A stretch of DNA of 64,000 nt from positions 1 to 64,000 of the forward strand of contig CAKZON010000002.1 of the NCBI GenBank assembly GCA_937136425.1, given 5' to 3'. Position 1 is the stretch's first letter, and each line of letters opens with the position of its first letter. The translations under genes and the position numbers were made by a program. The notes below the pieces were generated by a model that did not search any database, was not told where the DNA came from, and saw only the letters and a program-made list of their open reading frames with translations. The DNA comes from an uncultured Crocinitomix sp. GTDB lineage: Bacteria > Bacteroidota > Bacteroidia > Flavobacteriales_D > Crocinitomicaceae. Below, piece by piece: positions 33,624-41,839 of the stretch.

Positions 33624-34559
33624 TTGCAAGAGAAAACTATTGAAATCGTAGGAATATCTCCCATGGATTTATTCGGAGTTAACGATCAAAAACTAAAACT
33701 CATCCGCGCTTATTTCCCTAAGCTAAAAATAATTTCACGTGGAAACACTATTAAAGTTGTAGGTGAATCAGAAGTTATTGAACAATTTGAAAAAAAATTG
33801 GAGCTTTTGACGCGTCATATTAGTGAATACAATTCATTGACGGAGAACAATATTGAAACCTTGATGTTGAAAGAAACGGAAGCAATACCTTTTAAAGATT
33901 ATGGTGATACTATTGTTCATGGAAACGGGGGGAATTTAATAAAAGCCCGAACAGCTAACCAACGCAAATTGGTTAAAGCATCTATGGAGAATGACATGGT
34001 ATTTGCTGTTGGACCTGCAGGAACAGGAAAAACATACACAGCAGTTGCAATGGCTGTTAGAGCTTTAAAAAACAAGGAAGTAAAACGTATTATATTAACT
34101 CGTCCCGCAGTTGAAGCAGGCGAAAATCTAGGTTTTTTACCTGGAGATATGAATGAAAAATTGGATCCTTATTTACAACCACTCTTTGATGGCTTAAGAG
34201 ATATGGTTCCTGCTGAAAAAGTATTAGAATATATTGAAACTGGTGTTATTCAAATTGCTCCATTAGCATTTATGCGTGGACGAACACTAGATAAGGCTTT
34301 TGTTATTTTGGATGAAGCGCAAAACACAACCGTTAATCAAATGAAGATGTTTTTAACGCGTATGGGTAGAAACGCCAAGTTTATTATTACTGGAGATCCT
34401 TCTCAAATTGACTTACCTCGAAATCAAAAATCTGGATTAAGTATTGCCATCAATAGGTTGCAAGATGTTGAAGGCATTCAAATAGTAGAACTAACAGCCA
34501 ATGATGTGGTAAGACATAAATTGGTTAAGAAAATAATTGAAGCATTTAAAGAAGATTAA
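33624..34559 (+). CDS. phoH: PhoH-family ATPase
   Basis: 311 aa. An N-terminal KH-like region (~1-90, FPKLKIISRGNTIKVVG) is followed by the PhoH nucleotide-binding domain: Walker A GPAGTGKT near residue 131, LTRPAVEAGENLGFLPGD, Walker B VILDEAQN and the SAT-like motif ITGDPSQIDLP. PhoH/YbeZ proteins are linked to RNA metabolism and ribosome maturation with YbeY, which is not in this window. The start is TTG at 33624; the next ATG at 33663 would remove a conserved N-terminal strand. Confidence 0.92.
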   Translation: MQEKTIEIVGISPMDLFGVNDQKLKLIRAYFPKLKIISRGNTIKVVGESEVIEQFEKKLELLTRHISEYNSLTENNIETLMLKETEAIPFKDYGDTIVHGNGGNLIKARTANQRKLVKASMENDMVFAVGPAGTGKTYTAVAMAVRALKNKEVKRIILTRPAVEAGENLGFLPGDMNEKLDPYLQPLFDGLRDMVPAEKVLEYIETGVIQIAPLAFMRGRTLDKAFVILDEAQNTTVNQMKMFLTRMGRNAKFIITGDPSQIDLPRNQKSGLSIAINRLQDVEGIQIVELTANDVVRHKLVKKIIEAFKED

Positions 34560-34590
34560 TCGCTACTTAAAACATTGAAATTAAAACGTA

Positions 34591-35535
34591 ATGAACGCTA
34601 TTAAAGAATCAAAATTCGAATTCCCCAACCAAACAGCTGTTTATAATGGCAAAGTAAGAGACGTGTATACGATCAATAACGATCATATTGTGATTGTTGC
34701 TTCTGATCGCATCTCGGCCTTTGATTATATTTTACCGAAGGCAATACCTTATAAAGGACAAGTATTAAATCAACTTGCTGCTAAGTTTTTAAAAGCAACG
34801 GAAGATATTGTGCAAAACTGGTTAGTTGATACTCCTGATCCAAGTGTGGCGGTTGGACATAAATGTGAGCCATTTAAAATTGAAATGGTTATTCGCGGAT
34901 ACATGGCAGGGCACGCTGCGCGTGAATATAAAGCAGGGCGCAGAATTTTATGTGGAGTTGCATTACCTGAAGGTTTAAAAGAGAATGATAAGTTTGCAGA
35001 ACCAATTATCACCCCTGCAACCAAAGCAGAAGAAGGACATGATGAAGACATTTCTCGAGAAGAAATTATTGCCCAAGGCATTGTTTCAGAAGAGGATTAC
35101 TTACTGTTAGAAAAATATACTCGTGAATTATTTCAGCGTGGAACTGAGATTGCTGCTGAGCGCGGTCTTATCTTAGTGGATACAAAATATGAATTTGGTA
35201 AAAAGAATGGCCAAATTTATTTGATTGATGAAATTCATACGCCAGATTCATCTCGCTATTTTTATGCTGATGGGTATGCCGAGCGACAAGCTGCTGATGA
35301 GAAACAAAAGCAACTCTCAAAAGAATTTGTGCGCGAATGGCTAATTGCGAATGATTTCCAAGGGCTTGATGGACAAACGATTCCTGATATGCCAAATGAT
35401 TTTGTTGAATTAGTGAGCAATCGTTATATTGAATTATACGAGAAGATTACTGGAGAAAACTTTGTGAAAGCTGATGTAAGCGATATTCATGCGCGCATTG
35501 AAGAGAATGTAAAAGGATTTTTACAAAGCGTTTAG
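34591..35535 (+). CDS. purC: Phosphoribosylaminoimidazole-succinocarboxamide synthase
   Basis: 314 aa, the longer type of SAICAR synthase. It joins CAIR with aspartate using ATP in purine synthesis. Visible motifs are GKVRDVYTI near residue 20, [31 protein letters not shown], the [14 protein letters not shown] loop and the C-terminal [19 protein letters not shown]. It lies 31 nt downstream of phoH and 4 nt upstream of a TPR gene, probably one transcript. Confidence 0.96.
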   Translation: MNAIKESKFEFPNQTAVYNGKVRDVYTINNDHIVIVASDRISAFDYILPKAIPYKGQVLNQLAAKFLKATEDIVQNWLVDTPDPSVAVGHKCEPFKIEMVIRGYMAGHAAREYKAGRRILCGVALPEGLKENDKFAEPIITPATKAEEGHDEDISREEIIAQGIVSEEDYLLLEKYTRELFQRGTEIAAERGLILVDTKYEFGKKNGQIYLIDEIHTPDSSRYFYADGYAERQAADEKQKQLSKEFVREWLIANDFQGLDGQTIPDMPNDFVELVSNRYIELYEKITGENFVKADVSDIHARIEENVKGFLQSV

Positions 35536-35539
35536 AAAT

Positions 35540-36808
35540 ATGCTTAGAGCTAGTTTTATTTTAATATTATTCTTGAGCATTCCGCTAGTGAATGCTCAAG
35601 ATAAAAAAGCAGTAAAACGGGCTGAGAAATATGCTAAAAAAGGAGCGAAATCAATTGAGAAAAAAGATTTTGAAGCTAGCTTGGAATGGTACACTTTTGC
35701 AATCAATGAGGACCCGAGTATTGATGCGTATTACAATCGAAAAGGCTGGGTTAATACTATGTTAAAGAATGACTCAGCCGCAATTGCTGATTATTCTGCC
35801 GGGATAAAACGAAACCCTAGTACTACTCAATGTCATCTTTACCGTGGTTTAGTTTTTAAAAATGTTGGATTGTTTCAAGCCGCATATGATGATTTTAGTA
35901 AACATGCTAATATCCATGGTGAAACGAGACAAACCCTGGAATGCAAAGTGAATGCTTTATTATTTTTAAAAGCTTATGACGAAGCAATCCCTTATCTTGA
36001 TCAACTCATAACCATTGTCCCTAAAATAGAATATAAATATATTCAACGTGCCTTATGTTTAATTGAAACCAACCAACTTGAGGCGGCTAAACTGGATCTT
36101 AATACGGTAACGGATAAATTTAATCAACTTTTTACACCCTACTATTATGTTGAGGGCCTGTGGTATTTAAGGAAAAAAGATTTCAAAAATTCAATTAACG
36201 CTTTTAATAAGCTCATGTCAAACGCAGGTGGAGGTGCATATGGCCCAGATAACTATTGGTATTTATCTAACGCATTTCACGGAAATGGACAATTGGATTC
36301 AGCAATAATTCAAATAAACAAAGCTATAGCACTTCAAGAAAAACCAGAGTACTTTCTTGACCGTGGCAACTACTATGCTGAGCTAGGGGATTTAGACAAA
36401 GCGTTAATAGATTATTCTAAAACAATTGAATTAGATTCAACCATTACAGGAGCATATAATAATCGTACATTTTATATTTGGTTTACCCAAAAAGAATATC
36501 AAAACGCCGTGCAAGATTTAACGCAAGTTATTAACCTTGACCCTGACAATGCTTTTGCATACAGCAATAGAAGCTATGCCTATTACGGATTAAAAGATTT
36601 TGAACATGCTTTTATAGATGCTTTTAAATCTGTTGAGCTAGAACATAGAAACCCATACGTATATAAGAACCTGGCTTTAATGTACTTTGCCATTGGTGAA
36701 GAAGGAGAAGCTAAAAATGCCGTTGAAGGTGCTCTCAATTGGGGATTTCCTGTTGATACTGATCCCGAGTTTCAAGACCTACTAATCAAACTAGGTTTCA
36801 CTAAATAA
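35540..36808 (+). CDS. Secreted TPR-repeat protein
   Basis: 422 aa with a signal peptide ending PLVNAQ near residue 19. It contains about eight to ten tetratricopeptide repeats through its length, for example KAIALQEKPEYFLDRGNYYA, LGDLDKALIDYSKTIELD and NLDPDNAFAYSNRSYAYYG. TPR superhelices mediate protein interactions, and in this phylum many sit in the periplasm. The partner is unknown. It starts 4 nt after purC, suggesting co-transcription without an obvious functional link. Confidence 0.8.
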   Translation: MLRASFILILFLSIPLVNAQDKKAVKRAEKYAKKGAKSIEKKDFEASLEWYTFAINEDPSIDAYYNRKGWVNTMLKNDSAAIADYSAGIKRNPSTTQCHLYRGLVFKNVGLFQAAYDDFSKHANIHGETRQTLECKVNALLFLKAYDEAIPYLDQLITIVPKIEYKYIQRALCLIETNQLEAAKLDLNTVTDKFNQLFTPYYYVEGLWYLRKKDFKNSINAFNKLMSNAGGGAYGPDNYWYLSNAFHGNGQLDSAIIQINKAIALQEKPEYFLDRGNYYAELGDLDKALIDYSKTIELDSTITGAYNNRTFYIWFTQKEYQNAVQDLTQVINLDPDNAFAYSNRSYAYYGLKDFEHAFIDAFKSVELEHRNPYVYKNLALMYFAIGEEGEAKNAVEGALNWGFPVDTDPEFQDLLIKLGFTK

Positions 36809-36813
36809 AGTAA

Positions 36814-37347
36814 TTATTGTAAAGTAACTTTTCTTGTTACAACTCCTTTATCAGAACTTAATTGAACCATGTAAATTCCGCGTGGTTGATTACTTAAATC
36901 AATTTGTTTAGTATTTGTTGCTGTTAGAATTTTTTCTCCAACCACATTGTATACAACAATATTAACAGGAACTGAGCTTTGAATATTTACGAGGCCGTTT
37001 GTAGGATTTGGATATACAGAAATTTCGAATGGAGTTTCCTCGTCAATTGACGAGTGATTTCCATTAGTTACCTCAACCTCTAATGTTGCAGTACCGCAAT
37101 ATTGATCAGTTACCGTTACTATATATGTTCCGGCTTCCAAACCAGTCAAATCTTCATCTGTTGAAGTAAACCCTCCTGGACCAGTCCAATTATACACAAA
37201 AGGAGATGCACCACCTGTAACATCTAAATTAATTTCACCCGTACTTTCTCCAGGGTCAGAATCAACAACCGCAGCTTCTAAATCTGCCGCATAACTCATT
37301 CCTGTAAAAAGAAAAATTCCTAAAACTCCGAGTAATACTTTTTTCAT
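36814..37347 (-). CDS. T9SS cargo protein with SprB-like repeat
   Basis: 177 aa from the ATG at 37347, which directly precedes a signal peptide (MKKVLLGVLGIFLF, cleaved after SYA). Residues ~20-90 form one SprB-type repeat (GGASPFVYNWTGPGGFTST, LEAGTYIVTVTDQYCG). The C-terminal ~75 residues are a type A T9SS sorting domain (ISVYPNPTNGLVNIQS, NQPRGIYMVQL, ending TRKVTLQ). It should be exported through the type IX system to the cell surface. It is a very short cargo, mostly the repeat and the sorting signal. Confidence 0.85.
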   Translation of the reverse strand: MKKVLLGVLGIFLFTGMSYAADLEAAVVDSDPGESTGEINLDVTGGASPFVYNWTGPGGFTSTDEDLTGLEAGTYIVTVTDQYCGTATLEVEVTNGNHSSIDEETPFEISVYPNPTNGLVNIQSSVPVNIVVYNVVGEKILTATNTKQIDLSNQPRGIYMVQLSSDKGVVTRKVTLQ

Positions 37348-37392
37348 AATTCTATTTTTAATCACTTCTACTTTCATAAGCGGAAGCTGGGT

Positions 37393-38235
37393 TTATTTAT
37401 CTATTGTTACTTTAATTGCCATATCAACAATCATGTCTTTCATAGACTTGTCATAGTTAAATTGGCTCCTTTTCATGTAAGACAACGTATTATTATCTCT
37501 ATTATCTATTAAGACAACATCTTTTAAATTAAATGTTGCATCTGCACTAAAGGTAACCTCTTTGGCACCACCATCAATCGAAATTTGATACGCTTCTCCT
37601 TTTGTTGTCAGCAGATAAATTGATTCATTAAATGTTATTAAACTAAATGGTCCGTCTACCTTAAAATCTGCTATCACTTCACTGTGATACCATTCTCCAT
37701 TAATATAATTCCAAATTGATAATTCTTCATTATTTGTTACGGCCATCCAATAATTTCCTTTCAACACTACTCCATCAAAATAAAAATGATTCAGATAATC
37801 TGATCTATTTTTTATAAAGTAATAAGGTTCATTAAAGACATACATTGGAGCATCAACGCTTTCCATAATAACCTCATCAACACTGAGATTAGCGCCCCAC
37901 ATTTTTAAACCGTCTATTGAAAATTTCTTTATTGACTCAAAACGATCATTTAAAGAATGATCCATGAAGTTAACGGCATACATATCTTTACCATCAATAT
38001 CCCAAGCCAAAGGGTTTGTTTGGGCACTAATTCCTCTACCTGCAGGAATTGCAAATGCTTTTGCCTCTTTTAGCAAATCATTCATTGCTCCTTTATATAG
38101 CGTAGCAATTTGCAAATTATCATCCACACTCACATAATGAAACAAACCGTCTTGTATAATGACTTTTCGTTCAAAATCTTGAGCAATAGAATTAAAGCCA
38201 ATTCCAATTAGTAATATGAATATTAATCTCTTCAT
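37393..38235 (-). CDS. Hypothetical secreted protein
   Basis: 280 aa from the ATG at 38235, which fronts a signal peptide (KRLIFILLIGIGFNSIAQ). An upstream in-frame extension would overlap the previous gene and lacks a signal. The mature part is beta-rich (LQIATLYKGAMNDLLKEA, YWMAVTNNEELSIWNYINGE) and may be propeller-like, but no repeats or family are clear. It lies 7 nt downstream of the transglutaminase-like secreted gene in the same direction, so they probably form one operon. Confidence 0.6.
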   Translation of the reverse strand: MKRLIFILLIGIGFNSIAQDFERKVIIQDGLFHYVSVDDNLQIATLYKGAMNDLLKEAKAFAIPAGRGISAQTNPLAWDIDGKDMYAVNFMDHSLNDRFESIKKFSIDGLKMWGANLSVDEVIMESVDAPMYVFNEPYYFIKNRSDYLNHFYFDGVVLKGNYWMAVTNNEELSIWNYINGEWYHSEVIADFKVDGPFSLITFNESIYLLTTKGEAYQISIDGGAKEVTFSADATFNLKDVVLIDNRDNNTLSYMKRSQFNYDKSMKDMIVDMAIKVTIDK

Positions 38236-38242
38236 TCTTATT

Positions 38243-39502
38243 TTAGAAGGTAGTAATTGATTGAGACAATTCTGTTGCTTCCATATCATTTGTGAATCTT
38301 GCATGTGTTACGCCACCTCCATTATAACGATAGCCCCATCCGTCAAATGCATCAAACGGTATATCCTCTAAACTATCAAAAGTCACGCCATAACAAGCAT
38401 CATAATAAACCCCATCAATCAACGCGATTTGATGATTATTAAAATAAGAACTTGGATTTGTTGAACACTGTCCTGGCAGTCCTTCTTGATCCGATACATT
38501 TTCAATTATAAAATTATAATCTGTATATGGATAAGGCAATAACGTAGTATACGTGTTTTCATAAGGATAATCAGCACAACCAGCACCAGTTGGAGTTCCA
38601 AAGTCCCAATTTTTAACTAAAAATCTATTTACGGAATAACCACAAGCAACAGAATATTCTGGAGTGATGTATACATAATTATTTGTACGCACTACCCCTT
38701 GAATTTTGATAGAAGCCAAAAACAATTGAGCAAAAGTATAACATTGCGCATTTTTATAATTCAATAAAGCACCAAGGTTTGTATTTGAAGTATTTTTTGG
38801 GCTATAATAATGTAAACTATCTCCTTTATAATTATAGACTATATGATCTGTAAACTCTGTCCAAATTGCTGCTATTACATCTTCATCAGAACTTTCTCCA
38901 TCCGCATTTCTGCAACTAATATCATATACACTATGGTAAAATTTGAAATGCCCTGCCTCAGACATAGGTTCTGAACGAGTAACATACATGGTATTTCTAG
39001 TAGTGTCAGCTGCACGCCAAGTATCTCCTTCATCAAAAGAAACATCCCACCCAATTTTAAATGGCTTAAAGAAACGAGCTTCGTCCGCCTCAAACTCTAT
39101 ATCTGCAGTAGTTGATGGATAATAGAAAGAATGAAGATCTCCTCCATCTGCCTCTAAAGCTATTTTTCTAGGTTGAAAATTAAATCCTTCAGGGCCAATT
39201 CCTCGAACCCAAATAGAATCAGGTGCATTGGCACATTCAAAATTAAAATTGACATTGACTCTTGGTGCGTTTCCGCTAACATAAGCCACCGGAACCTGCA
39301 TAGCTTCTCCTGCAATCCAATGGGGTGTTCCGTAAAAACTTGCTCCCTCATCTCTTCTTATAGGTAAATTTCCGCCGGTAAACGTAGCATTTTCAACTGT
39401 TACACTTCCATAAGAGAAGTCTTGTGCAATTGTGTCAACAGATAGAAAAGTGAGAGCTGTTCCTATCGCCCAAGTCAATTTTGTAAACTTAAAAACCTTC
39501 AT
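38243..39502 (-). CDS. Secreted protein with transglutaminase-like core
   Basis: 419 aa with a signal peptide ending SVDTIAQ (residue ~27). The N-terminal ~190 residues are beta-rich. Around residue 250 it reads LLNYKNAQCYTFAQLF, which looks like the catalytic-Cys helix of a transglutaminase or papain-like fold, followed by SIKIQGVVRTNNYVYI. A possible His is in YFNNHQIALIDGVYYDACYG. It is exported; protease, amidase or cross-linking activity is only inferred. It is upstream of and probably co-transcribed with the gene at 37393-38235. Confidence 0.6.
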   Translation of the reverse strand: MKVFKFTKLTWAIGTALTFLSVDTIAQDFSYGSVTVENATFTGGNLPIRRDEGASFYGTPHWIAGEAMQVPVAYVSGNAPRVNVNFNFECANAPDSIWVRGIGPEGFNFQPRKIALEADGGDLHSFYYPSTTADIEFEADEARFFKPFKIGWDVSFDEGDTWRAADTTRNTMYVTRSEPMSEAGHFKFYHSVYDISCRNADGESSDEDVIAAIWTEFTDHIVYNYKGDSLHYYSPKNTSNTNLGALLNYKNAQCYTFAQLFLASIKIQGVVRTNNYVYITPEYSVACGYSVNRFLVKNWDFGTPTGAGCADYPYENTYTTLLPYPYTDYNFIIENVSDQEGLPGQCSTNPSSYFNNHQIALIDGVYYDACYGVTFDSLEDIPFDAFDGWGYRYNGGGVTHARFTNDMEATELSQSITTF

Positions 39503-39600
39503 AGTGCTCTAATATAATTATTTTATGGCAGCATTCATAGCTTAATTGTCATGAAAAAAAGCTTTTATTTTAAGAGCACTTATCTCTAAAAGAACACTTT

Positions 39601-40176
39601 ATGAAAAGATTATTGAACGAAATTAAAGGTTGCGATATATGCAAGGATCATTTGGCATTAGGGCCAAGACCAGTTTTAAGCGCTCATAAAAACAGTAAAG
39701 TTCTAATAATTGGACAAGCTCCAGGAACAAGAGTTCATAAAAGTGGAATTCCGTGGGATGACCAAAGCGGAAAACGCTTGAGGATTTGGCTAGGAGTTGA
39801 TGACGTAGCGTTCTACAATCCTGAAAAATTTGGAATTGTGCCAATGGGATTTTGTTATCCCGGCAAAGGGAAATCGGGCGATCTTCCACCGCGAAAAGAA
39901 TGTGCTCCACAATGGCACGATCAATTGTTTGAAAAAATGAAAGGTGTTGAATTAATATTACTCATTGGGCAATATGCTCAAAAGTATTATTTGAAAGACA
40001 CGGCAAAAAAAAATCTAACAGAAACTGTTTGGAATTATGGAGAATATTTGCCCAAGTATTTTGTGCTTCCTCATCCATCACCAAGAAATGGAATTTGGCT
40101 AAAAAAGCATGATTGGTTTGAAAAAGAGGTTGTTCCAGCATTGCAGGATCGCATTCTGGAAATTTTCAACAAATAA
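39601..40176 (+). CDS. Uracil-DNA glycosylase-family protein
   Basis: 191 aa. It has the UDG superfamily layout: LIIGQAPGTRVHKSGIPWDD near residue 35 as the catalytic GxAPG-type loop, SGKRLRIWLG, and the C-terminal LPHPSPRN intercalation loop near 158. Only some of the cysteines for a family-4 iron-sulfur cluster are seen (CDICKDH, FCYPG, KECAPQ), so cluster binding is uncertain. The aspartate or asparagine needed for catalysis is not clear. Base-excision repair is the likely setting. Confidence 0.8.
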   Translation: MKRLLNEIKGCDICKDHLALGPRPVLSAHKNSKVLIIGQAPGTRVHKSGIPWDDQSGKRLRIWLGVDDVAFYNPEKFGIVPMGFCYPGKGKSGDLPPRKECAPQWHDQLFEKMKGVELILLIGQYAQKYYLKDTAKKNLTETVWNYGEYLPKYFVLPHPSPRNGIWLKKHDWFEKEVVPALQDRILEIFNK

Positions 40177-40178
40177 AA

Positions 40179-40697
40179 TTAGTACGCTTTACGTCCTATC
40201 ACGTTACCGTGCGGATCATAATTACATACCCAAATTTGTCCGCCGTGTTTGCAATTAGCAACGGCACCTCCAACCTGTGTTGTTTCTTTCCAAATTACCT
40301 GTGAATAATGCCCCGATTTGAGACCAGAACCTTTTTTATAGGTTCTATTACGGTGATTAAAAAACTTTTCTTCACTCGCCCAATAGTCCACAACTTCGGC
40401 CTCTGTTGCAGTACTACTTGTCCAGTAAATATTTTCCCCATACTTACCTGAACTGTGATACATATTGCATTTACGAGCCAATTTATTAGCCCAATTCTGT
40501 GCATACTCTGCCAATTCATCCGACCATTCTAAATGCGGCACACCAACTTGATCTCTATAATAATTGTGTTGGGCTAAAAGAGCTTCTTTATCAACCACAG
40601 TTTGATTTTGACCAGTGGTTATGGTAAAACTACTCACCATTATAATAGTGAGCGCAGCAATAATAATTTTATAGTTCCTCGTAATACTCATACGCAT
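40179..40697 (-). CDS. Secreted CAP (SCP/PR-1) domain protein
   Basis: 172 aa with a signal-like N-terminus (IIIAALTIIMVSSFTITTG). The CAP domain shows LLAQHNYYRDQVGVPHLEW, ELAEYAQNWANKLARKC, the HSSGKYGENIYW box with His and Glu, GHYSQVIWKETTQVGGAV and WVCNYDPHGNVIG. These are the four conserved CAP signatures. Bacterial CAP proteins are extracellular and their activities are mostly unknown. Its 5' end overlaps the GH114-like gene upstream by 29 nt, so the two are coupled. Confidence 0.9.
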   Translation of the reverse strand: MRMSITRNYKIIIAALTIIMVSSFTITTGQNQTVVDKEALLAQHNYYRDQVGVPHLEWSDELAEYAQNWANKLARKCNMYHSSGKYGENIYWTSSTATEAEVVDYWASEEKFFNHRNRTYKKGSGLKSGHYSQVIWKETTQVGGAVANCKHGGQIWVCNYDPHGNVIGRKAY

Positions 40698-41655
40698 CTA
40701 TTATATCCAAATACGTGCCATCATATCCTAAATTTAAAAGTGAATTTAAATAAGAGTCTTCGTTTCCATAAATAATGTTTTTCCAAGATTCCATCCAATA
40801 AAACACTTTATAGTTACCCCTCCACTTTTTATTTTCTCTATACAACCAATCTGGACTAGTTTTAAATTTTTTCCATTCTTTTTGCCAATACGATCTATAA
40901 TCCTCAGCTTCACCAACACTCATATAACATATTACCAAGCGCCGTGCGCCATTATTCTTCCATTTTAGCGACTCGATTTCAAGCGGAGTATATTTCTCCT
41001 CATTAAAATCTCTATCCAATATCAATAAATCGTAATTTGTTTCCTTTAAAGCATTGATAAATGTTTGCTTATCACTAAACTCTTCAGTAGGATTAATGAG
41101 GTATAAAAAATTCTTTGCAAGATCCAAACTCACAATTTCTTCTTCATTCTCATTGTGCACGTTAACCATATAATCAGGGATATTAGTTAAGTTACGTTCA
41201 GTAGCTGCAAAACTGATATAATTTTTCTCTTCATTTTTGGTATATGAATCTAATACTTTTTCCTGTGTTGAGCAATAATCTGTTGCCAACACCTCAACGC
41301 CATTTGTCTCTAAAAGATCCAAATAATATAAATAGTGTCCGTTTGCATCTGCAGGTGTTAATTTGTCATCTTTATCATAACCATAAAACAAGTCCTCTTG
41401 CCCTTGTCCATCAATTGCGGCTAAATAATCCGTTGCTAACACTCCGTCTTTATCACGAGAAATTGTCGTTAGTGGCGCTCCATTTTGAGGAATAATTAAA
41501 AAATCAGGATCAACAGTTTTTGCTGCTTCCGAAATTTCAATGACAAAATTTCGCATTTCTACAGCATAGTCAACCTTTGGTACATCCTTTTTACGACAAG
41601 CAATTAGCACTAAGCTTAATACTGTCAAAATTGATAGGGTGTTAATTATTCTCAT
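40669..41655 (-). CDS. GH114-like (MJ1477/TM1410 family) putative glycoside hydrolase lipoprotein
   Basis: 328 aa from the ATG at 41655, which precedes a lipoprotein signal (lipobox LIAC). An upstream ATG at 41712 gives no signal. The C-terminal half has the TM1410/endo-alpha-1,4-polygalactosaminidase pattern: DLLILDRDFNEEKYTPLEIE, RRLVICYMSVGEAEDYRSYW, VFYWMESWKNII and LGYDGTYLDIIDAYEYY with candidate acidic catalytic residues. It would act on an amino-sugar polysaccharide in the envelope or biofilm; the substrate is not proven. It is coupled to the CAP gene. Confidence 0.8.
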   Translation of the reverse strand: MRIINTLSILTVLSLVLIACRKKDVPKVDYAVEMRNFVIEISEAAKTVDPDFLIIPQNGAPLTTISRDKDGVLATDYLAAIDGQGQEDLFYGYDKDDKLTPADANGHYLYYLDLLETNGVEVLATDYCSTQEKVLDSYTKNEEKNYISFAATERNLTNIPDYMVNVHNENEEEIVSLDLAKNFLYLINPTEEFSDKQTFINALKETNYDLLILDRDFNEEKYTPLEIESLKWKNNGARRLVICYMSVGEAEDYRSYWQKEWKKFKTSPDWLYRENKKWRGNYKVFYWMESWKNIIYGNEDSYLNSLLNLGYDGTYLDIIDAYEYYEEL

Positions 41656-41687
41656 TTGTCGTGGGTGGTTAATCAATATTACTTTTA

Positions 41688-41695
41688 CAAATCTA
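41688..41695 (-). promoter_or_regulatory. TAGATTTG box upstream of the GH114-like gene
   Basis: A perfect TAnnTTTG match on the minus strand, 32 nt before the ATG at 41655. Confidence 0.4.
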
Positions 41696-41807
41696 TCTTT
41701 TATTCGCACCAAATAAAAATAAATTCGACCAATACGTCAATTCATGAAACAAGAAAAGAAATCTCTAAAATTAGAGAGAAGAATTTCACTATTGCAGCGG
41801 TAATAAT

Positions 41808-41815
41808 TACATTTG
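41808..41815 (+). promoter_or_regulatory. TACATTTG box upstream of pheT
   Basis: A perfect TAnnTTTG match 24 nt before the pheT ATG at 41840. Confidence 0.45.
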
Positions 41816-41839
41816 CCATAGACAAGGATTGCAAGAAAA

